A stretch of 64,000 nucleotides of DNA from JAGRGG01 sp965217265 (GTDB lineage Bacteria; Pseudomonadota; Alphaproteobacteria; Geminicoccales; Geminicoccaceae): contig CBDCHP010000011.1 in assembly GCA_965217265.1 (NCBI GenBank), forward strand, positions 806,001 to 870,000. The letters are read 5' to 3'. Shown here piece after piece: positions 7,712 to 16,636 of the stretch (the first letter of the stretch is position 1; every line of letters starts with the position of its first letter). The notes under the pieces were generated by a model. That model was not told where the DNA came from. It searched no databases and was given only the letters and a program-made list of their open reading frames with translations. A program made the translations under genes and the position numbers.

Positions 7712-8194
7712 TTGCGCTTTTTCCTAACTTGGCTCGCCCTTCTGATCCTCCTCGTCGCCGGCACCGCACGCGCCCAGACCCTCGGCCCGAGCGGCAACCC
7801 CCTGCCGCGTTACGCCTCGGTCAAGGGCAGCACGGTCAACGTCCGCACGGGGCCGGGCATGGGCTTTCCGATCCGCTGGGTCATCACCGCCCGCCGCGTG
7901 CCGCTCAGGATCGTCGAGGAGTCCGGCGACTGGCGCCGGGTCGAGGACGTCGATGGCGAACTCGGCTGGGTCCACGTCAGCCTGCTCAGCGGCAAGCGCA
8001 GCGCGCTCGTCACCGGATCGACGGCGCAGGCCCTGCGCCGCCGCCCGAACCCCGACGCCAGGACGATCCTCCTCGCCGAGCCCGGCACCTTCGGCTGGCT
8101 CGAAACCTGCGAGGCCGACTGGTGCCAGATCGCCTTCGACGGCACGGAAGGCTGGATGCGGCGGGCGGCGTTGTGGGGAACGGAGGAACGCTAG
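7712..8194 (+). CDS. Secreted protein with two bacterial SH3 domains
   Basis: A 160-residue exported protein. The start is a TTG at 7712 with a GGAG ribosome-binding site 9 bases upstream. Residues 1-21 (RFFLTWLALLILLVAGTARA) form a signal peptide. The first SH3-like domain is STVNVRTGPGMGFPIRWVI to ELGWVHVSLLSG; a second, more divergent one runs from ALVTGSTAQALRRRPNPDA to TEGWMRRAALWG. Bacterial SH3 domains bind peptidoglycan or proteins in the envelope. It lies at the right edge of the AT-rich segment but is GC-rich, like the core genome. Confidence 0.85.
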   Translation: MRFFLTWLALLILLVAGTARAQTLGPSGNPLPRYASVKGSTVNVRTGPGMGFPIRWVITARRVPLRIVEESGDWRRVEDVDGELGWVHVSLLSGKRSALVTGSTAQALRRRPNPDARTILLAEPGTFGWLETCEADWCQIAFDGTEGWMRRAALWGTEER

Positions 8195-8250
8195 ACGTTC
8201 GATCCCATGGCGTGGTGGTAGGCTGCCCCCACCCACCAAAAGGGACGCGC

Positions 8251-8420
8251 TACGGGCCAGATTGTGCGGCAGCGCCACGACCACGCACGCCATCCAAGAG
8301 CGCTGCGGCGATCGCCGGCTTCGTTCGCGCGGCCCGCCGAGCGATACCGCCTGGACGCGAAGACGATCAGGAAGTGGCGCAAGCGCGCCTCAGTGAAGGA
8401 TCTGCCCCTGCGGGCCATCG
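8251..8420 (+). pseudogene. IS481-family transposase remnant (N-terminal part)
   Basis: A start-less, frameshifted piece of an IS481 transposase. One frame reads GSATTTHAI and the next reads AERYRLDAKTIRKWRKRASV followed by KDLP, which together match the conserved N-terminal helix-turn-helix of the family. The expected ATG before GQI is ACG. The Asp-Asp-Glu catalytic domain is absent. It sits at the left edge of the decayed region. Confidence 0.72.
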
Positions 8421-8737
8421 GGGGCCTTGAGGTGCAGGACGCCGATGAGCGAGCACGCCGTCTTTCGTGACGGGTGTGGCGGTCGCGCTGGGCGTGGTGC
8501 TGCGCGACGGCGAGACGCTGGTACGCGTATGCCAAGCCCTGCTCGCCAGGGGCCTCGTCTTCCTGCCGGTGACGCGCGTCGCCGTAGGCGGCACGAACCG
8601 GGGATCGGCCACCGACGCGACGGTCGTGGTTTTGACTTTGCGCTGCTGGCAATCGGGATCGTTTTCGCACTCGCCGCGTCGGGCAAACAGCCCGGGATCG
8701 CGTGGGCCCGAGGTGCCGCCGAAGCTAGGCCGGTCGA
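8421..8737. other. Gene-poor stretch between two remnants
   Basis: No intact gene is supported here. One plus-strand frame ends in a hydrophobic stretch, DFALLAIGIVFALAASGKQP, whose stop overlaps the GTG of the next small frame. This could be the tail of a membrane-protein gene whose upstream part is lost. Frames on both strands are open only because of the high GC content. Confidence 0.35.
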
Positions 8738-8911
8738 GTGACGACGACGCTCTTGACCCTCGCGGCGATCGGGACGAGCTTGGCGGCGCTGGCCTACCTG
8801 ACGGCGACGGACCCCAAGCGGCGCCGAACGCTGCCGGCGTGGCTGTCCGTCCTCCTGCCGGGCCTCGTGCTCCTGGCAACGGCCGAGGTGACCGTCTTCG
8901 TCATGTGGCAA
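8738..8911 (+). pseudogene. Truncated small membrane protein (DUF3325-like?)
   Basis: From a GTG at 8738 the frame encodes two hydrophobic segments separated by a basic loop (LLTLAAIGTSLAALAYLTA, then DPKRRR, then LSVLLPGLVLLATAEVTVF). After about 58 residues the sequence stops resembling a protein and becomes the antisense of a TonB-receptor fragment, which suggests a deletion junction near 8.91 kb. Small multi-span proteins such as DUF3325 are common next to siderophore or haem receptor genes. The DUF3325 match is a guess. Confidence 0.4.
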
Positions 8912-9850
8912 GAAGCAGGCGTCGACCACCCCGGGCTGCTCGACGACGGGGTCGATGCTGTCGTCGCCCCAGGTGAAGAAGTAGGAGCCCTTGAAAAACG
9001 CCGCGTCGGCCTCGGCGATCACGCCGTCGAAGCGTAGCCCCGCCCCGACCTCGATCGTGTCGGTGGTCTGCGGATCCCGCACCCGCCGCACGTCTCGACC
9101 TCGTTGCGGACGTGGTAGGCGGTGACGCCCAGGTCCAGCCAGTCGTTGTCGAGCGGGACGAGGCGATAGCCCGAGCGCAGCGTGTCGCCGATCACGTTCT
9201 TGTCGACCGCGTCGTCGTTGCCCTGGCCGTTGTTGGGCTCCTCGACGTCGTCGCGAAAGCCGATCCAGGACCATTCGAGGCGCCGGTCGCCGAAGTCGCA
9301 GCCGCCCTCGACGAGGCCGGCCTTGACTCGCTCGTCAGCGCCGAGCCGTCGCCGAGGTCGACGTCGCCCGAATTGCGCAAGGCGAGCGTGTCGGCGCCGA
9401 GCGTCCGCGCAGCACCGGTGGGGTTGTAGCTGTTCTCGTCGTTCACCGTCTCGTAGCCGACCCGGCCGCCGACGCTCTCGCCGGGGTCGATGACGTCGGC
9501 CGCTTTAAGCGTGCAAAACTCGATGACGCCGCCCAGCCCCCCCGAGCCGTGAGCGCCGAGACCGGCCCGCGCACCACCTCGACGCGGCGCAGGAGAACGC
9601 CGGATCGACGAAGAACCCGCCGTCGAACAGCACGACGACGTCGGGGCCGGAGAAGCCGCGGATGGCCGGCACTCGCCGGTCCGCCGCGGCCCGCCCTGAA
9701 AGTCGACGCCCGGCGTGAAGCGCAAGGCGTCGTCGGGCGTGGAGGGCACGCCCTGCACGATCGCGTCGCACTCGATGATCGAGACTTGCCCCGGACACTC
9801 GAACGCTTCGAGAGGCGACGGCAGAGCGTTCGGCGCGCGCTTCCAAGAAC
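8912..9850 (-). pseudogene. TonB-dependent haem/siderophore receptor, heavily frameshifted
   Basis: Pieces of a TonB-dependent outer-membrane receptor occur in order in all three minus frames. They are DALRFTPGVDFQGGPRR, VPAIRGFSGPDVVVLFDGG, RRVEVVRGPVSALTARG, GSGGLGGVIEFCTLKAADVI and, further on, TIEVGAGLRFDGVIAEADA with AFFKGSYFF. This order (plug domain, then barrel strands) fits haem/haemoglobin-type receptors. At least three frame changes are needed, and most of the barrel is missing. The 5' end is fused to a DUF2325 gene and the 3' end to a small membrane gene. It cannot make a working receptor. Confidence 0.8.
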
Positions 9851-10644
9851 GGCCGCAGGTTGGTCCTGCCGCCGACCTAGAGGCAGGCGCCGTCGCAGGG
9901 CAGGCGCGGCGGGGCGGTAGAAGGTGCCGCGAGCGGTGCCCGCGCGGCGAGGCGGCGCTCTTGCCTGTCGCCGCGCCGCGCCGGACGGCTTCACCGTCGC
10001 CGGCCGTGCCAAGAGCGCACGCGGGCCTCGCGCAGGTCGCGATCGAGGTCGTCGATCCGGCGGTCGCGCGCGGCAAGATCCTCGTTTCGATCGCGCCGCA
10101 CGCGCTCCAGGCGCCGCCCCAACTGATCGACGCGCGCCTCGGCCTCCATGAGCGCGTGCGCGTCGCCGCGGTTGTGGCCGACCATGATGTGCGAGGGCAT
10201 GTAGACGTCGCCGAAGATGTGGACCTTCAAGGCCATCGGCACGTGGCTCCAGCTGAGCAAGGCCCAGTAGCCCCCGGCGACGCGGCCGGAGCCGCACGTC
10301 TCGCGCCAGTAGTCCCACAGGCCCTGGTCCTTCAAGCCGCGCACCCGGCGCACGAAGACGGCGTGCTTGTCGTCGAGGGCCTTGTGCAGCATCCGACCGA
10401 CGAGGTCCGAGCGCCCGGCGGCGTGGACGAAGTAGCTGTGGATGTCGTAGTCGCGCGCCTCCTCGGCGAGGGCCAGCTTGGCCCGGCGCATGATCCGGTT
10501 CAGGTCGTGGCGGTTCAAGCAGGTGCCGACGATCGAGCAGTGCATCTGCCCCTCGACCTCCCAGAGCTTCATCCGGCGCGGCTGGTTGAGGAGGGTGATC
10601 GAAGTGGGACACGCCTTGGTTTTACTGTCGCAGTTCTCGCACAA
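9851..10644 (-). pseudogene. DUF2325-family protein, truncated
   Basis: The N-terminal 217 residues are readable from a TTG at 10644, six bases after the HmuV-type gene. The stretch KLWEVEGQMHCSIVGTCLN starts the domain, HKALDDKHAVFVRRVRG and GGYWALLSWSHVPMALK follow, and then comes a charged coiled coil. The frame is lost near 9990. Just before 9850 another frame gives CDGACL, a TAG stop, then VGGRTNLRPFLEA, the start of the C-terminal DUF2325 domain with Tyr replaced by a stop. The remainder is fused to the TonB-receptor remnant. Its function is unknown even in intact relatives. Confidence 0.72.
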
Positions 10645-10650
10645 GGCGCT

Positions 10651-11015
10651 TTACTCCGTCTTGGCAATGTGGGGCGCGCGGGCCGGCAGCGGTGCCGTGA
10701 GCGGCACGACGATCGGCCGGTTCGACGTCGGGTGGTGGAAGACCTCGACCGGCAGCCCGTAGACGGCCTCGACGCGCTCAGGGGTGAGGACAGCACCGGG
10801 CGTGCCCGAACCGGCGTGCCGGCCGTCCTTCAAGAGGACGATCACGTCGGCGAACGCGGCGGCGAGGTTGAGGTCGTGCAAGACCGCGAGCGCGCCGTTG
10901 CCGGCGTCGACGAAGCGGCGCACGGCGGCCAGGACGAATTGCTGGTGGACGAGGTCCAGGCTCGCCGTCGGCTCGTCGAGCAGGAAGTAGCGCGGCAACG
11001 TGCCGGGATCGGGCC
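10651..11015 (-). pseudogene. HmuV-type haem ABC transporter ATPase, C-terminal fragment
   Basis: The C-terminal half of a haem or siderophore importer ATPase: FLLDEPTASLDLVHQ (Walker B and D-loop), LAVLHDLNLAAAFAD (H-loop), then a typical HmuV tail with RPIVVPL. The Walker A region is absent. The signature area is damaged (ALGGDELRR directly before VWPDPGTLPRYF, with several residues lost). Near 11.01 kb it runs head-on into a DUF1111 fragment on the other strand, so a deletion removed the 5' half. It precedes the DUF2325 gene in the same direction. Confidence 0.78.
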
Positions 11016-11364
11016 AGACCACGCGCCGAAGTTCGTCACCGCCGAGGGCGAGGACGTGCCGCCGCACCTGCGCCGGCAACTGATCTGGCCCTGCACCTCG
11101 TTGCACGACATGGGCGAGGGCCTCGCCGACGGGCAGCCGCAGGGGCTCGCCTCGGGCCGCGAATAGCGCACGCAGCCCTTGTGGGGCATCGGCCTGACCA
11201 AGACCGTGGGCGGCCACACCTTGTTCCTGCACGACGGAAGGGCGTGCGACGTGAGCGAGGCGATCTTGTGGCACGGCGGCGAGGCGCAAGCGGCGCGCGA
11301 CGGCTTCAAGGGCCTCGACAAGGCCGACCGCGAGGCGCTCCTCGCCTTCGTGAACTCGCTTTGA
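11016..11364 (+). pseudogene. DUF1111 di-haem oxidoreductase-like protein, C-terminal fragment
   Basis: The end of a COG3488/DUF1111 protein. PKFVTAEGEDVPPHLRRQLI is followed by WPC, LHDMGEGLADGQPQGLASGR, a TAG stop where Trp is expected, then PLWGIGLTKTVGGHTLFLHD and a family-typical C-terminus (ILWHGGEAQAARDGF). The N-terminal haem-binding part is missing, as are two residues of the usual WPYTDLLLHDMG motif. Relatives sit in iron-responsive operons with imelysin-family proteins, as here. Confidence 0.78.
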
Positions 11365-11765
11365 TGGAGAAGACCCTAGCGCGCGCCCCCATCCCCCTCG
11401 CCGTCCTCGTCGCGGCATCGGCCAACGCTGCCGGGCCCGCCGACATCGTCGCCGACCTGACCGAGACGGTGGCGCTGCCCGCCGTGAACGGCTTCGCCGA
11501 CGCGGCGGGGTCGTTCGAGGCGCGCGTGGGCGAGGCTTGCGCCCAACCCTCCAAGCCCGACCGGGCGGCGCTCGAAGCCGCCTACGCCGACCTCGCCGAC
11601 GCCCACGCCCGCGTCGAAATCCTGGGCTTCGGCCCCTACACGCGCGACGATCTCGGCTTCAAGCTGGCGTTCTGGCCCGACAAGCACAACGTCGCGGCGC
11701 GGCGTGGCTCGGCCGTCTCGACGTCGAGGACGGCTGTGGCGCCGGCGCGAGACCAGAACGCCTGA
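11364..11765 (+). pseudogene. Imelysin-family (COG3489) periplasmic iron-uptake protein, truncated
   Basis: The ATG at 11364 overlaps the DUF1111 stop by one base (TGATG). A signal peptide (LARAPIPLAVLVAASANAA) leads into the imelysin N-terminal helices, with ARVEILGFGPYTRDDLGFKL and AFWPDKHNVAARRG matching the conserved FGP...AFWPD region. The frame then runs into unrelated sequence and stops after about 133 residues, where relatives have about 350. The 135 bases between here and the amidase end show no gene. Confidence 0.75.
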
Positions 11766-11900
11766 GACAATCATGCGATGGCCTCATAGTTCATCGAAAA
11801 CACGGGCATGGACAACCGAAGAAAAGCCGTCCGCGCCCCGATCGTCACCGCTCGATCGCATGGTGATACGCGCACGAAGCACGTCACGAACGTTTCGATC

Positions 11901-13263
11901 CTATGAAGCAGCGATCCTCGGCCAGCGATTGAACCACGGAGAAACGCTCTCGTAGTGCTGCGCCAAATCCAGCAGCCCCTCGTCGGCGCCGAAGCGGCCG
12001 ACGAACTGGAAGCCGATCGGCATCCCGTCCGGCGCCGGGGCGCCCGGCAGGCCGATCGCCGGGTGGCCGGCGGCGTTGACCCGGCCGGTGTAGACGGCGT
12101 GGCCGCGCGGCCACGCCGTCTACACCGGCCGGGTAGGGCTCGAAGGCCGGCCAAGGCATCGCCGCCGAGGCAGGGGTCATGACGACGTCGACGGACTCGA
12201 ACGCCGCGGCGACGGCGGCGCGAAACGCGCGCAGCGTGTCGAGGATGTCGCTCAGCCGCGTGGCCGGCATGGCGGCACCCCGTTCGGCCATCTCGACGTA
12301 CTTCCTCGATGCTTTGGCGCCCGCCTCGGGGTGACGCCCGAACAGCCCCGCGAGGCCGATCCGGGCGATCTCGACCCAGACCCGGTCGATCGGCTCCGGG
12401 TCGAACGGCAGCGGGCCTTCCCGCACGTCGTGGCCGAGATCGGCCAGCGCCCCGGCGGCATCTCGGCAGGCCCCGGCGATGGCCGGATCGAGGGGGGCGG
12501 CGCCGAACCGCTCGACGTAGAGGATGCGGCGCGCGGGCGGCGGCGCCTGAACCCTGGCGGCCAACGCCTCGAAGACCAGCCGGGCGTCGCGGACGCTGCG
12601 GGTCAGGCCGCCCGCGACCTCCATGTCGAGGAGGAGCGGGGGAAAGCCGCCGAAGCGCGGGACGCGGCCGAGCGAGGGTTTGAGGCCGACGAGGCCCGTA
12701 TAGCCGGCCGGGCGGCGGATCGAGCCGCCGCCGTCGGTGCCGAGCGCCGCGGGCACCATCCCGGCGGCGACCGAGGCGACGGCGCCGCCGCTCGACCCGC
12801 CGGGGGTCAAGGCAGGGTTCCAGGGGTTGCCGGTCGTGCCGAAGAGGTCGTTCTTGGTGTAGCCTTCCGAGGTGAACTCGGAGACGTTGGTCTTGCCGAC
12901 GAGGACCGCGCCCGCCGCCCGGAGCCCCGCCACCGGCGACTCGTCCGCCTCCGCGACGAAGTCCTCGAACAGCCGACTGCTCCAGGCGGCGGGCATCCCG
13001 GCCGCCAGCAGGTTGTCCTTGATCGAGACCGGCACGCCGTCCAGGGGCCCGAGCGGCTCTCCCGCCCGGTGCCGGGCCTCACTCGCCTCGGCCTCGGCCG
13101 GCACCGTCGCGCTCAGCGCGACGAAGGCGTTGATGCAAGGGTTCAGGCGCTCGATGCGACCGCGCGCCAGGTCGAGCAGCTCGACCGGCGAGACCTCTCG
13201 CCGCCGCAGCAGATCGCCGAGCGCACAAGCGTCGAGCCGCCACAGATCGCCGGGCGCGCTCAA
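11901..13263 (-). pseudogene. Amidase-signature hydrolase with frameshift at a perfect palindrome
   Basis: A GatA-like amidase. The catalytic Lys is in VSIKDNLLAAG, the cis-Ser in GTDGGGSIRRPAG and the nucleophile region in TPGGSSGGAVASVAAG. The TTG start at 13263 overlaps the dctM stop (TTGA). Near 12.1 kb the frame changes exactly across a 56-bp palindrome: before it the protein reads AFEPYPAG, and after it the correct sequence (HAVYTGRVNAAGHPAIGLPG to GFQFVGRFGADEGLL) continues one frame over, ending at TAG 11901-11903. The catalytic core is intact but the C-terminal fifth would be mistranslated. It is the last gene of a decayed TRAP operon. Confidence 0.82.
12079..12134. repeat. Perfect 56-bp palindrome inside the amidase gene
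   Basis: Two 28-bp arms, exact reverse complements with no spacer, centred between 12106 and 12107. The left arm starts ACCCGGCCGGTGTAGACGGC. The right arm, read on the minus strand, encodes the expected amidase residues HAVYTGRV. The left arm is an inverted copy of it that replaces native sequence and shifts the frame. Confidence 0.95.
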
Positions 13264-14503
13264 GGGCCCAGCATAGTGCGCGGCAGCCAGAGCGCCAGTT
13301 CGGACAAGGCGATGAGCAGCCCGGTGAAAGCCAGCATGAGGAGGGCGTAGGGCAGAGCACCCCGCATGACTTGGGAAAATTGCCCCGGTCCGGGCGCACG
13401 CCCTGCACGACGTAGAGGTTCATGCCGACCGGGGGCGTGATCAGGCCGAGCTCGCACATGAGGACGATGAAGACGCCGAACCAGATCGGGTCGATGCCCG
13501 CCGCGACGACGATCGGGACCGTGATCGGGATGGTCAGCACCTGCATCGAGAGCACGTCCATGAACATGCCGAGGAGGAGGTAGAAGACCACCAGGACCAA
13601 GAGGAGGCCGGTCGGCGAGAGGCCGAGCGAGGCGACCCAGGCGGTCATGGTCTGGGCGACGCCGACCAGCGAGAGCGTGACGATGAGCATGAAGGCGCCG
13701 ACGATGATGAGCAGCACCATGCCCGACGTCCGCGCCGTCTGAACGAAGCAGCGCTGCAGGAAGGCGAGATCGAGCCGGCCGGCCCGCCAGACGCAGGCCA
13801 GCGCCACGACGACGCCCAGGGCCGCCGACTCGGTCGGGGTCGCGACGCCGAGATAGATGCTGCCCATGACGATGGCGAAGATGACGAGCGGCGGCAGGAG
13901 GTGGACGAGCGCCCGTAATCTGTCGCCCCAGGCGACGCGCGCCTCGGGCCGGTAGGCGACCTCGCCGAGGTTGGCGACGACGATCCAGGCCATGAAGACG
14001 AGGGTGAGCAGAATGCCCGGCACGATGCCGACGATGAACAGCTGGCCGATCGAGGTGTTGGTGAGCGAGCCCAGCGCCTGGGATTTCGGGTAGCCGCGCT
14101 CGTTCAGGGCCGGCAGCGCCACCGTGCCGATGGTGGCGGCCGTCGCCACCGACGAGCCCGAGGTGGCGGCAAACAGGGCCGAGCAGCCGACGTTGGTGTG
14201 CAGCAGCCCCCCCGGCAGCCCGGCGAACCAGAGCGAGAGCGAGAGCGCGCCGTACATCTTGTCGGCGATCCCGCTGCGCAAGAGCAGTTGGCCCAGGAGG
14301 ATGAAGAGCGGGATCGCGGTCAGGATGTTCTCGTTGAGGGTGCCCCAGACCACCGGACCCATCGACTGCACGAGCGGCCAGCCGAAGGTCAAGAGCCCGC
14401 CGACCACGCCGATCAGCACCATGACGACGGCGATCGGCACGCCGACGGGCATGAGGCCGAGCATGAGACCGAACGCGACGATGATCTCGCTCACTGCGAC
14501 CAT
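13260..14503 (-). pseudogene. TRAP transporter large permease (DctM family), single frameshift near the C-terminus
   Basis: A 12-segment DctM permease, readable from the ATG at 14503 through ITPPVGMNLYVVQGVRPDRG. At T4C3 near 13378 one base appears to be missing. The next frame continues with FSQVMRGALPYALLMLAFTG and LALWLPRTMLGP to the stop at 13260. The break removes the last membrane segment. Because it lies in a short homopolymer, a consensus error is possible and the gene may be intact. It would form the transport channel with the DctQ protein encoded upstream. Confidence 0.82.
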
Positions 14504-14521
14504 GCCGCCCCTCCCCGCCGC

Positions 14522-15148
14522 TCAGCGGCGATCCGCGTCTTCGAGTTCGTCTCGAAGCGCCTCGGTGGCGCCCTTCGGGTCGAAAGCGGCGTTGAGCGCG
14601 TCGATCCGGCCTTGGAACAAGAGTAGCGTCGCGCGCGCCGCCAGCCAGACGCCGAGAAGCGCGAACACGACGAGGGCCGCGTACCACAAGGATTGCGGCC
14701 AGATCAGCGGCGTCGCCCACGGCGTCTGCGCGGTGCTGTTGTACGCGATCGTGTCCTGGACGACCGGCAGGCAGACCCACGCCATGAAGAGGCCGAACAG
14801 GGCGAGCGACACGACCGCGAGCCAGTTCAGCCCCGCTTGGACCTTGAGCGGCAGACGCCTATGGATCAGGTCGATGCGGATGTGCGCCCGCTCGACGAGC
14901 GCGATCGAGAAGGCGAGCGTGGCGCCGATCACCAGCGCATAGCCGCCGAGTTCGTCGGCGCCCTCGAACGAGAAGCCGAACAGCTTGCGCGCCAGGGTCT
15001 CGATCGCGACCAGGAACGACAGGCCGAGCAGCATGGCGCCGAACAGGGCACTCAAGGCGTTGACGGGGGGCGACAGGCCGTGCGCGGCGCCCGATCGCGC
15101 GGTGCCGTCCCGGCCGTGCGCGCGGGCCGCCGCGTCGAGGCCGCTCAC
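14522..15148 (-). CDS. TRAP transporter small permease (DctQ family)
   Basis: A 208-residue protein with four membrane segments, including ALFGAMLLGLSFLVAIETLA, the conserved region ELGGYALVIGATLAFSIAL and LNWLAVVSLALFGLFMAWV. The GTG start at 15148 overlaps the stop of the binding-protein pseudogene (GTGA), as is usual in TRAP operons. It is the only gene of this operon without visible damage. Without a binding protein it is unlikely to work in transport. Confidence 0.82.
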   Translation of the reverse strand: MSGLDAAARAHGRDGTARSGAAHGLSPPVNALSALFGAMLLGLSFLVAIETLARKLFGFSFEGADELGGYALVIGATLAFSIALVERAHIRIDLIHRRLPLKVQAGLNWLAVVSLALFGLFMAWVCLPVVQDTIAYNSTAQTPWATPLIWPQSLWYAALVVFALLGVWLAARATLLLFQGRIDALNAAFDPKGATEALRDELEDADRR

Positions 15149-16022
15149 TCCACGGCCACGCGCTGGCCGACCGTCGCCGTCCACGCCTTCGAGCAGGCGA
15201 GGTTGGAGGCGTCGCAGACTTCCGCCCAGGTCGGATAGGAGACGTCCTTCACCGCGTCTTCGAGCAGCTTCAGGTCGGCATCGCCCACCGGCACCTCGAT
15301 CAGATCGTACGACGTCACCGTCTCGCAGGGCTCCTCGCCGACGTTGCAGCGCATCGCGTCCTCGAAGAGGTATTCGGAGTACGTCCAGATCTCCCGCGTG
15401 AGGCCGTCGAACGCCCGCTCCAGCTTCTCCTGGTCCTCAGGTGACAGCCCGTTCCAGGTGTCGAGGTTGATGCCGTAGCCGTTGAGGGCGACCTGAAAGG
15501 CGATCGGCAGGACGTAGTTGGTCACTTCCGGCCAGCCGGCCGAACTCGGCCCGGTGACGGCGCAGTCGACCACGCCGCGGGCGAGCGACTGGTGCACGTC
15601 GGAGAAGCTTAAAAGTACGGGCGCCGCCGACCGAGGCGATGAAGTTGGCGAGGTTCTGGCCGTAGACTCGGATCTTCTTGCCGGCGAGGTCCTTGAGGCC
15701 GCCGATCTCGGGCTCGCAGAACAAGACCTACGGCCCGAACGGCCAGATCCCTAGGAGCTTGGTGTCGAACTGCGCCTGCAGGCGCTCGTCCACCGTGGCC
15801 TCGAACGCATCCGTCGTCCCGCGGGCGGCCGCGTAGGTCGGGTTGAGGCCGACGAGGTCGAGGCCGAGGATGGTCGGTTCGTCGCGGCTCACCTGCGACA
15901 TGCGCAAGGAGACGACGTCGAACAGGCCGCTCTTCAAGAGGCGCAACTGCTCGATCCTTGATCCCGGTAACGTCCACGGTCGTGTAGCTGGCCTCGGCGT
16001 CGATCCCGGTGCGCTCGGCCAG
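15145..16022 (-). pseudogene. TRAP substrate-binding protein (DctP family), broken
   Basis: Segments in order: LAERTGIDAEASYTTVDVTG, then in the next frame IEQLRLLKSGLFDVVSLRMS to IWPFGP, a TAG stop, LFCEPEIGGLKDLAGKKIRV, a frameshift in a C run near 15.62 kb, then DVHQSLARGVVDCAVTGPSS to the stop at 15145. That is two frame changes and one in-frame stop. The signal peptide and first strands are missing because the 5' end is fused to a racemase-like gene on the opposite strand. Confidence 0.8.
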
Positions 16023-16589
16023 TTCGATCGTGCCCCGATCCTGGCGGCCTGCGACCTCCTCGCCGATGCCAAGGTCGACGCGATCCTGTGGAGCGGCACC
16101 AACGCCGGCTGGATGGGATTCGAGGCCGACCACGCCTTGTGCCGCGCGATCGAGGACCGGACCGGGATCGCGGCCTGCACCTCGGTCCTGGCGCTGAACG
16201 AGGTCTTCGAGGCGACGGGGGTGCGCCGCTTCGGCCTCGTCACCCCCTACCTCGACGCGATCCAAGAACGCATCCTCGCCACCTACGCCAAGGCCGGCCT
16301 CGCCTGCGTCGCCGAGCGGCACCTGAACGACCGCGGCAACTTCTCCTTCTTCGAGTATGGCGAGGAAAGGCTCGCCGGCATGATCCGCGAGGTAGCCGCG
16401 GCGAAGCCGGACGCGATTGCCGTGTTCTGCACCAACCTCAGGGGCGCCTCGGTCGTCGGGGCGATGGAGCGGGAGACCGGCATCCCGGTCTACGACACGG
16501 TCGCGACGGGGGTCTGGAAGGCGATGCGGCTCGCCGGCGCCGACCCCGCCCGCGTACGGGGCTGGGGCCGGCTCTTCAAGCAGGCCTGA
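16008..16589 (+). pseudogene. Asp/Glu racemase-like (maleate isomerase/AMDase family) protein, 5' end lost
   Basis: About 190 residues of an aspartate/glutamate racemase superfamily protein. Landmarks are GQFDRAPILAACDLLADAKV, ILWSGTNAGWMGFE, a central ATGVRRFGLVTPY, VFCTNLRGASVV with the second active-site Cys, and ETGIPVYDTVATGVWKAMRL. Relatives have about 60 more N-terminal residues. Those are absent because the frame begins at a junction with the divergent dctP remnant near 16.02 kb. No start codon or ribosome-binding site is evident, so it is probably dead despite the clean remaining frame. Confidence 0.75.
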
Positions 16590-16636
16590 TCGCCCGACGC
16601 TTCACCGGCCTTCCCGCCGGCCCCGAGCACCGATCC

